From Prevotella sp. (lineage in GTDB: Bacteria > Bacteroidota > Bacteroidia > Bacteroidales > Bacteroidaceae), in assembly GCA_016285245.1 (NCBI GenBank), contig JAEEQH010000005.1:62001-126000 (forward strand): 64,000 nucleotides of DNA. The letters run 5' to 3'. Positions 27,690 through 34,626 of the stretch are shown piece after piece (the first letter of the stretch is position 1; each line of letters starts with the position of its first letter). The translations under genes were made by a program, and so were the position numbers. The notes beneath the pieces were generated by a model. The model had not been told where the DNA came from and made no database searches. It saw nothing but the letters and a program-made list of their open reading frames with translations.

Positions 27690-29486
27690 CGCCAGCTCCA
27701 GCTCAAAGACCTCCTGCAGCTTGCCGATGGCTGGGTTTTGGTTCACCATCAGCTCGAACTGCTCACGGCGCGTCAGCATCTTCTCCTGTTCCTCGCGCTC
27801 GGCCACATGGATGGTCAGGGTGATGGCGTTGTTCTTCAGGTGCAGCTTCAGGGTGTTCACGATGCTGCCGAGGATGCGTTCCATCTCGTCTTTCACAAGC
27901 TGGTTGCCCACGGTCACCTCCACGGCGGGCAACTCTGTAATCTGCGGCGTCATGTTCTTCATGCGCTGGGCGATACCCACGAGATGCTCCGGCATACGGT
28001 TGCACATCGACAGCCACTGCAGCTCTAGCTCGTCCTGCGTGAACGGCTGCTGCTGGTCGACGGCACTCTCGCCGCTGCCCATGCCCGCCAGATTGGTGAA
28101 TTTACTGCTGCCCGCCTGCTGACGGAGGGTGTTCCACGAGGTGCCGATGGCCGACACCTTGATGCGGGGCGCGGGGGCGGCAGGGGTTTGCTGTGCACTT
28201 ACTTCGCTGTTGGCAGGCGACGGACTGCCCTGGGCTGTCCGCGGGAGTCCTTGTGCGCCTGCTGCCGTATGACCCTTAGCCACAGCCGCGGCCACCTGCG
28301 GAGCCGACTGCTTGGGCTGTGTCTGCTGAATCAGTTGTCTAAACAGGGATTTCAATCGTCTGGGCCTACGCCCATTGGCGGGCCCCTCGTCGGGCTGGGT
28401 GATCTGGGCCACCTCGATGAGCGTCAGCTCCACGAGCAGGCGCTTGTTCGACGACTGGCGGTAGTTCACGTCGCACTGGTTCATCAGCCGCAGGGCCTCG
28501 TAACAAAAACGGGTATCCACACGCTGGGCCTGCTCCTGGTAGCGCTGACGCTGCTGCTCGCTGACCTCCAGCAGGGGCAGCGTCTGCGGGTCCTTCGCCA
28601 TGAGTACGTTACGCACGTGCTTTGCCAGTCCCTGGACGAGCAGACCGCCATCGAAGCCTTTGTTGATGACATCATTCAACAACACCATGATGTCGGTCAC
28701 CTTGTTCTGGACGCTGTAGTCCACGATGCGGAAATAGTACTCCGAGTCGAGCACGTTCAGGTCCTCGATGACTTTCTGGTAAGTGATGTTGCCCTGACAG
28801 AACGAGGCTGCCTGGTCGAAGATGGAGAGGGCGTCGCGCATACCACCGTCGGCCTTCTCGGCAATGACGGCCAGCGCCTCGTCCTCGTACTGGATGCCCT
28901 CTTTCTCGGCCACGTGCTTCAGGTGGTTCACGGTGTTCTGCACCGTCATGCGCTCGAAGTCGTAGATCTGACAGCGGCTGAGGATGGTCGGCAGGATCTT
29001 GTGCTTCTCCGTCGTGGCGAGGATGAAGATGACATGTGCCGGCGGCTCCTCGAGCGTCTTCAGGAACGCGTTGAAGGCCGACGTCGACAGCATATGCACC
29101 TCGTCGATGATAAAGACCTTGTACTTGCCCACCTGTGGCGGGATGCGCGTCTGTTCCATGAGCGTCTTGATGTGCTCCACGGAGTTGTTCGACGCCGCGT
29201 CGAGTTCGAAGATGTTCAGCGAGCGCTGCTCGTTGAACGACTGGCACGACTCGCACTGGTTACAGGCCTCGCCGTCGCTGGTGGGGTTCTGGCAGTTGAT
29301 GGCCTTGGCAAAGATGCGGGCGCAGGTGGTCTTGCCCACACCGCGCGGGCCGCAGAACAGGTAGGCGTGTGCCAGCTTTCCCGACTTCACCGCGTTCTTC
29401 AGCGTCGTCGTCAGCGCCCCCTGCCCCACCACCGTGTCGAACGACAACGGGCGGTACTTTCGGGCCGAAACGATATATTCTTCCAT
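27687..29486 (-). CDS. dnaX: DNA polymerase III subunit gamma/tau
   Basis: ARKYRPLSFDTVVGQ, AYLFCGPRGVGKTTCARI, EVHMLSTSAFNAFLKTLEEPP. Confidence 0.96.
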   Translation of the reverse strand: MEEYIVSARKYRPLSFDTVVGQGALTTTLKNAVKSGKLAHAYLFCGPRGVGKTTCARIFAKAINCQNPTSDGEACNQCESCQSFNEQRSLNIFELDAASNNSVEHIKTLMEQTRIPPQVGKYKVFIIDEVHMLSTSAFNAFLKTLEEPPAHVIFILATTEKHKILPTILSRCQIYDFERMTVQNTVNHLKHVAEKEGIQYEDEALAVIAEKADGGMRDALSIFDQAASFCQGNITYQKVIEDLNVLDSEYYFRIVDYSVQNKVTDIMVLLNDVINKGFDGGLLVQGLAKHVRNVLMAKDPQTLPLLEVSEQQRQRYQEQAQRVDTRFCYEALRLMNQCDVNYRQSSNKRLLVELTLIEVAQITQPDEGPANGRRPRRLKSLFRQLIQQTQPKQSAPQVAAAVAKGHTAAGAQGLPRTAQGSPSPANSEVSAQQTPAAPAPRIKVSAIGTSWNTLRQQAGSSKFTNLAGMGSGESAVDQQQPFTQDELELQWLSMCNRMPEHLVGIAQRMKNMTPQITELPAVEVTVGNQLVKDEMERILGSIVNTLKLHLKNNAITLTIHVAEREEQEKMLTRREQFELMVNQNPAIGKLQEVFELELA

Positions 29487-29570
29487 AAGCAATGTCTGTT
29501 GAAAGTGCAAAGATATAAAAAAGGAGTGAAAAGCCACGCTTTCCACTCCTTATTTTTCACCTTTTAACGT

Positions 29571-29867
29571 TTACTCACCATAAACGCGGGTGGTGTGCTG
29601 GATCACGATGCCGAGGAGCATGCTCTTGTCGATGTATTCCACCTGCGAAATCTTAGTGATGCCACCGTTCTTGGCTGCCTCCTTGATGTTGTTCTGCTCA
29701 CCCTTCGAGCTCCAAGCGCCAAGGATGATAGTAGAAGTTGCTTCACCAACCTTCTGGCCGATAGCGGTGTTTCCACCAAGTGCTGCACCAGAGTTAATAG
29801 TTGCACAGCTGCTCATGAAGCAGAGAGCGAATGCTGCAGAAGCAGCCATGGTCATAATTTTCTTCAT
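29571..29867 (-). CDS. small TRL-like lipoprotein
   Basis: Lipobox FMSSC; ATSTIILGAWSSKGEQNNIKEAAKNGGITKISQVEY. Confidence 0.65.
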   Translation of the reverse strand: MKKIMTMAASAAFALCFMSSCATINSGAALGGNTAIGQKVGEATSTIILGAWSSKGEQNNIKEAAKNGGITKISQVEYIDKSMLLGIVIQHTTRVYGE

Positions 29868-29928
29868 AGCGTTCCTTTTTAGTTTGAAGTTAAACGAAAA
29901 ATTACTGTATAAGGTTATATCAATAACG

Positions 29929-30966
29929 TCAAATCAGCGGCATACCCATTGCCTTGCACTCACGGCGCATATCGTCGGGCCATATCGAGGCCTGAATCTC
30001 GCCGATGTGTGCCTTGTGGAGCAACACCATGCAGAGACGGCTCTGGCCGATGCCGCCGCCAATGCTCAGCGGCAGCTTGTCGTTAAGCAGCTGCTGGTGG
30101 AAATATAGCTGCTCGCGCTCCTCCTGATGTTCTATCTTCAGCTGGCGCAGCAGCGACTCCTTGTCGACACGGATACCCATCGACGACAGCTCGAACGAAC
30201 GGCCCAGAACGGGATACCAGATGAGAATGTCGCCATTAAGTCCCTGACGGCCGTCCTCGGCCACCGTCGACCAGTCGTCGTAGTCCGGCGCACGGCCATC
30301 ATGCTTCTCGCCATTCGACAATGCACCGCCTATACCTATTATAAATACGGCACCGTAAGCCTCACAAATAGCATCCTCGCGCTCCTTCGGCGTCTTGTCG
30401 GGATACATCTTCAGCAGCTCGTCGGCATGGATGAAGTGAATCTTCTCGGGCAGGAAGGGTTTGATCTGCGGGTAGGTCTCACACGTCAGGTATTCCGTGC
30501 GACGGATGGCAGCATAGATGCGCTCCACCACATTCTTCAGGAACTTCAGCGAGCGGTCCTCCTTGTTGATGACGGCCTCCCAGTCCCACTGGTCCACATA
30601 CAGCGAGTGCAGGTTGTCCAGCTCCTCGTCGGCACGGATGGCGTTCATGTCGGTATAGATGCCGTAGCCCGGCTCCACCTCGTACTCCGCCAGCGTCAGA
30701 CGCTTCCACTTTGCCAGCGAGTGAACCACCTCGGCACGGGCGTCGCCCAGATCCTTGATGGGGAACGTGACGGCACGCTCCACGCCATTCAGGTCATCGT
30801 TGATGCCCAGACCCTTCAGCACGAACAGCGGCGCCGTCACACGGCGCAGACGCAGCTCCGTGGCCAGGTTCTGCTGGAAAAACTCCTTAATCAGTTTAAT
30901 ACCCTGCTCCGTCTGCTTCATGTCCAGCAGACGGGCATATTCCTTCGGTTTAATCAGTTGACTCAT
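29929..30966 (-). CDS. asnA: aspartate--ammonia ligase
   Basis: RVTAPLFVLKGLGINDDLNGVERAVTFPIKD; YGIYTDMNAIRADEELDNLHSLYVDQWDWE; PLSIGGGIGQSRLCM. Confidence 0.96.
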   Translation of the reverse strand: MSQLIKPKEYARLLDMKQTEQGIKLIKEFFQQNLATELRLRRVTAPLFVLKGLGINDDLNGVERAVTFPIKDLGDARAEVVHSLAKWKRLTLAEYEVEPGYGIYTDMNAIRADEELDNLHSLYVDQWDWEAVINKEDRSLKFLKNVVERIYAAIRRTEYLTCETYPQIKPFLPEKIHFIHADELLKMYPDKTPKEREDAICEAYGAVFIIGIGGALSNGEKHDGRAPDYDDWSTVAEDGRQGLNGDILIWYPVLGRSFELSSMGIRVDKESLLRQLKIEHQEEREQLYFHQQLLNDKLPLSIGGGIGQSRLCMVLLHKAHIGEIQASIWPDDMRRECKAMGMPLI

Positions 30967-31110
30967 CTTCGTTTCTTTCGATTTTGCGTGCAAAGGTAAT
31001 ACAAATATATTAAATCGCAAGCAAAAAGCCCAAATATTTTTGCAAAACGTCACAATTTATTGATTTCCGCTAACTTTTTGCACCAATCCAGCCGCCGTTA
31101 ACAAATCATA

Positions 31111-31145
31111 ATTCTTAATTGTCAATTATCAATTATCAATTAAAA
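31111..31145 (+). repeat. heptamer array ATTNTCA immediately upstream of tRNA-Arg promoter
   Basis: ATTCTTA ATTGTCA ATTATCA ATTATCA ATTAAAA, then atcgtacctttg. Confidence 0.75.
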
Positions 31146-31200
31146 ATCGTACCTTTGCAGCCGTTTCACAGATCATCGTCGCTTAGGCACGATTTCTGTT

Positions 31201-31274
31201 GGTCCCGTAGCTTAGCTGAATAGAGCGTCAGATTCCGGTTCTGAAGGTCTTGGGTTTGAATCCCAACGGGATCA
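31201..31274 (+). tRNA. tRNA-Arg (anticodon CCG)
   Basis: GGTCCCG/CGGGATC acceptor, GCTT/GAGC D-stem, TCAGA-TTCCGGT-TCTGA anticodon arm, TTGGG-TTTGAAT-CCCAA T arm; CCA not encoded. Confidence 0.93.
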
Positions 31275-31280
31275 CGAAGG

Positions 31281-31334
31281 AAAAAGGAGAATTAAATATG
31301 AAAGCGGCTTTCAAGTATTTAAGGCTCCTTTTTA
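31281..31334 (+). terminator. long imperfect hairpin after tRNA-Arg
   Basis: aaaaaggag ... taaata..gaaagc/ggctttc..tattta ... ctccttttt. Confidence 0.55.
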
Positions 31335-31344
31335 CTTTGTAGGA

Positions 31345-31358
31345 TGGCTGGCGCCAGC
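31345..31358. repeat. GC palindrome GGCTGGCGCCAGCC
   Basis: Perfect 14-bp palindrome, flanked by gtagga / ctacag. Confidence 0.6.
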
Positions 31359-31366
31359 CTACAGGG

Positions 31367-31446
31367 ATCGACGAAGTCAATCCCAACGGGACTCCAAATC
31401 GACGAAGTCAATCCCAACGGGACTCCAAATCGACGAAGTCAATCCC
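31367..31446 (+). repeat. 2.6 tandem copies of a 31-bp unit related to the tRNA-Arg 3' end
   Basis: ATCGACGAAGTCAATCCCAACGGGACTCCAA at 31367, 31398 and partial 31429; shares AATCCCAACGGGA with tRNA T-arm/acceptor. Confidence 0.9.
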
Positions 31447-31452
31447 TATATT

Positions 31453-32568
31453 TTATATCCACGTCAGTTTTCTCCACAGGCCTTCCAACGGTCCGCGAGG
31501 ATGGCTATTAAACCAATAGCGGGCGAAGAGGTACTGGACGATGACCATGCCGCAACCGACCATGACGGCGTAGGTGATGCCTAAAAGACGGTAGCAGGCC
31601 AAGCCGTAGCCGCAGAAGATGAAACAGCCGATGATGGACTGGAGCAGATAGTTGGTGAGGCTCATGCGACCGAAGATGCACAGATGGTGGAGCACGCGAC
31701 GCACGCCCCCAAAGGCATACCAAGCCGAGACAATGGCCGAGACGATCATCAGCAGGATGGTGAGGTTGTAGATGGGCTTGAGCCAGGAGTCCAGCTGTCC
31801 GAAGTCCACGAAGCTCAGCGCAACGACAGCGATGGCGGAGCTGACGAGGATGCCGTGCCACACCTTCAGATGGCGCCCCTCGTTGTAGAACATCCGCTGG
31901 CGGCCCAACTGCATACCAAGGATGAAGAGGCAGAGCAGCTGCGTCAGTCGGCCGCTGAAGACATTGAACCGCAGATTGAGCTCAAATCCGTAGCGCACGT
32001 TGTTCACCACATTCTCCCAGAACGTGCCATGCTCGTGCAGGGCGATGGTCTGGTTGTAGATCTCGAAGAGCCTGGTGTGGTCGATGGTGGTGCCCGTCAG
32101 CAGGCAGAACAGCTCCACGGGCTGGATGGCTAGCAGGGCGATGATGGCCCACACCCACTTCGACGGCAGATAGCTGACGGGGATGAGCAGCAGGCCGTAG
32201 CAGGCATAGAGCATGAGGATGTCGCCGTCGTAGAAGGCCACGTTGACGATACCGAACATGAACAGCAGGCACATACGCCAGGCGAAGCGACCCGAGAACG
32301 AGTGTCCTTTCTGCTGCTGGTTGTCGTTCATGATGAAAAAGCTCAGTCCGAAGAGCATGGCGAAGATGCCGTACATCTTGCCCGACAGCAGCCATGCCAG
32401 CACGTCGGCCACCGTCTGGTCGCACGCCAGGGTATGGACTATCGGCTCCTTGGTGAAGATGTCGAAGTGCTCAACGGAGTGATACAGGATGATGCCGGCC
32501 ACGGCGATGCCTCTCAGGGCGTCGGCCACATCGATTCGGGTGTTGGGGAGGTTGCGGGTTTTATACAT
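31453..32568 (-). CDS. DUF418 / YeiB-like membrane protein
   Basis: RIDVADALRGIAVAGIILYHSVEHFD; FGRMSLTNYLLQSIIGCFIFCGYG. Confidence 0.9.
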   Translation of the reverse strand: MYKTRNLPNTRIDVADALRGIAVAGIILYHSVEHFDIFTKEPIVHTLACDQTVADVLAWLLSGKMYGIFAMLFGLSFFIMNDNQQQKGHSFSGRFAWRMCLLFMFGIVNVAFYDGDILMLYACYGLLLIPVSYLPSKWVWAIIALLAIQPVELFCLLTGTTIDHTRLFEIYNQTIALHEHGTFWENVVNNVRYGFELNLRFNVFSGRLTQLLCLFILGMQLGRQRMFYNEGRHLKVWHGILVSSAIAVVALSFVDFGQLDSWLKPIYNLTILLMIVSAIVSAWYAFGGVRRVLHHLCIFGRMSLTNYLLQSIIGCFIFCGYGLACYRLLGITYAVMVGCGMVIVQYLFARYWFNSHPRGPLEGLWRKLTWI

Positions 32569-32785
32569 AATCTATATAATTCGTTTGCAAATATACTGCA
32601 TTATTTTGAGATACCCAAGAAAAGCACTTTCTAATTCTATCTTCCGAATTGTTTTACATCTCTTTACATCTCTTGAACTGTGAAAAACGCCTAAATTCTA
32701 ATGGATGTCTTGCAAAAGGTTCATTCAACAATTGTTTTTCTCGGGGAAAAGCTGTATCTTTGTGGCAAAAATCGAAAATACCACT

Positions 32786-33418
32786 ATGCCAAGGAAGAAA
32801 AGCGGAATGCCCTTTGAGGTTTATCCCACCCCGGTGAAGGGAAAAGACGGACGCAACATCCTGTTTGCCAGACCGGCTGGCGGTCGCAACATGCGCATTA
32901 CCGAGGAGCAGATAGACGCCTACGTGGCCAAATACAGCCTGCTGAACCGCGGCCAGCTGGAACTGATGTTTACGGAGTTCAAGCGCTGGGCAGCCGAGAT
33001 GCTGGCCAAGGGCTACAGGATTGACACGCCCATCGGCTCGTTTGCCCCGAAGTTGCGGATGAAGGGCGAGTTTACCGACCCTTCCAAGGTGGGACACGAC
33101 GACGTGGAGCTCGACGGCGTGGACTACAACCCTGGGAAGATTTGGCATAAGGCCATCGATGAGTGGATGCACGACGGCTTCCGTAAGGTGGACCGTCCCG
33201 ACGCGTCAAAGCTCCTGGCCGACAAAGAGCGGTTGGAGCAGCTGATGCACGACACCATCCAGCGGCACGGCGGGGTCATCACGGCCAACACCTTCAGCAT
33301 CGTCAGCGGACTGACATACTATTCTGCCCGCAAGTTGCTCGACGAGTGGACACAGGGCGACAGTCCCAAGCTGCAGAAGACCCGCTTCGGGCAGTCGTAC
33401 ATCTACACGGAAATCTGA
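32786..33418 (+). CDS. HU-like DNA-binding protein with C-terminal extension
   Basis: MPRKKSGMPFEVYPTPVKGKDGRNILFARPAGGRNMRITEEQIDAYVAKYSLLNRGQLELMFTEFKRW..LAKGYRIDTPIGSFAPKLRMKG. Confidence 0.8.
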   Translation: MPRKKSGMPFEVYPTPVKGKDGRNILFARPAGGRNMRITEEQIDAYVAKYSLLNRGQLELMFTEFKRWAAEMLAKGYRIDTPIGSFAPKLRMKGEFTDPSKVGHDDVELDGVDYNPGKIWHKAIDEWMHDGFRKVDRPDASKLLADKERLEQLMHDTIQRHGGVITANTFSIVSGLTYYSARKLLDEWTQGDSPKLQKTRFGQSYIYTEI

Positions 33419-33449
33419 CGGCTATTACAACTGTTTTTTATGCCGTTTG

Positions 33450-33536
33450 ATTTTGAGTCAAGGCGAGGAAATTTTGCGTTCAGGCACAAGACATTTTGCG
33501 TATAGGCGCAAAGCATTTTGCGTATAGGCAAAATCG
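33450..33536 (+). repeat. about four direct repeats of 21-22 bp
   Basis: ATTTTGAGTCAAGGCGAGGAA / ATTTTGCGTTCAGGCACAAGAC / ATTTTGCGTATAGGCGCAAAGC / ATTTTGCGTATAGGCAAAATCG. Confidence 0.85.
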
Positions 33537-33619
33537 AAATAACCCTACCCTTTTACCCGGCAACAATGGTCTTTGAACCGCCAAAGGCCTACCCTGTACC
33601 TCAAAAGCTTAGCTTTTCG

Positions 33620-33763
33620 CTCGACAACATCAACAAAATGGCATTTTGTTTTGTATTGTTCTCGCTTATTCGTACTTTGACGATGTCGAAGGTACTGTCA
33701 CTCGACAATAAAAACAAAATGCGGGCATTTTGTTTTGTATTGTTCTCGCTTATTCGTACCTTT
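33620..33763 (+). promoter_or_regulatory. tandemly duplicated about 60-bp promoter/leader segment
   Basis: CTCGACAA..AACAAAATG..GCATTTTGTTTTGTATTGTTCTCGCTTATTCGTAC twice; second copy has an intact TACCTTTG -7 box, first has TACTTTG. Confidence 0.85.
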
Positions 33764-33772
33764 GTCGGCGAT

Positions 33773-34579
33773 ATGGAAGTAATTGAGCAAAGCTGTATAG
33801 CTAAAGACCCTAAGGGGAAGGGCGAAGACGGGCTGGTGGTGACGCCAGACTTCATCGCCGTTATTGACGGCAGCACGTCGAAGTCGGACTACCGCCACTC
33901 ACGATGGCGTACCAACGGACGACAGGCCATGAAGATTGTGGCACGCCACATCAGCCGGATGCCGAAGGAAACGACGCTGGAGAAGTTTCTGACTGGCGTG
34001 ACAGCCGCCATCCGCAGCCACTACAAACGGCGGATGCTGCCACAGCTACAGGAGCACCCCGAGGACCGTCTAACGTGCTCGGTGGTGGTTTACAGCCGCT
34101 TGTGCCGCGAGATATGGATGGTGGGCGACTGCCAATGCCTGGTGGACGGCGAGCTGTACGACAACCCGAAGCCCTACGAGGCCGAGCTGGCGGCGCTGCG
34201 TGCCGAGGAGGTGCGCCGTCAGCTGGCAGCGGGACGGACACAGGACGAGCTGTTGGACAACGACACGGCCCGTCCCGTCATCATTCCACGAATGCTGGAG
34301 ACGATGCGCGAGCAGAACGTCACGTACAGCGTCGTCGACGGTTTCTACATCCCCCGTCAGCTGGTGCGCACGGTGACGCTCGACTTCCGTCCGTGGGAGA
34401 TTGTGCTGGCATCGGACGGCTATCCGTTCCTCTGCCCCACCCTTGCGGAGAGCGAGCAGCGCCTCAGCCGTCAGCATGAGGAAGACCCGCTGAACATCGG
34501 CACGTTCCAGGCGACGAAGTGCTTCCGCCCGGGCTTCAACGGTTTCGACGACAGGACTTTTATACGCTTTCGCGTATAG
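33773..34579 (+). CDS. PP2C-like phosphatase-domain protein
   Basis: GEDGLVVTPDFIAVIDGSTSKSD; CSVVVYSRLCREIWMVGDCQCLVDGE; IVLASDGYPFL. Confidence 0.7.
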   Translation: MEVIEQSCIAKDPKGKGEDGLVVTPDFIAVIDGSTSKSDYRHSRWRTNGRQAMKIVARHISRMPKETTLEKFLTGVTAAIRSHYKRRMLPQLQEHPEDRLTCSVVVYSRLCREIWMVGDCQCLVDGELYDNPKPYEAELAALRAEEVRRQLAAGRTQDELLDNDTARPVIIPRMLETMREQNVTYSVVDGFYIPRQLVRTVTLDFRPWEIVLASDGYPFLCPTLAESEQRLSRQHEEDPLNIGTFQATKCFRPGFNGFDDRTFIRFRV

Positions 34580-34626
34580 ATAAGAGATAATAGATAAGAG
34601 ATACTAGATAAGAGATAAGAGATTTA
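34578..34626. repeat. heptamer array AGATAAG bridging two convergent stop codons
   Basis: AGATAAG AGATAAT AGATAAG AGATACT AGATAAG AGATAAG AGATTTA; TAG 34577-34579 and TTA 34624-34626 are the stops. Confidence 0.9.

Noticed and set aside
28188-29567. 459-aa plus-strand ORF opposite dnaX
   Set aside because: Shadow ORF; dnaX motifs are clear on the minus strand
31367-31446. Possible CRISPR array
   Set aside because: The units abut with no spacers and only 2.6 copies; better explained as tRNA-derived tandem repeats
33450-33536. Possible CRISPR array of 22-bp repeats
   Set aside because: No unique spacers; direct tandem repeats only, and no cas genes in the window
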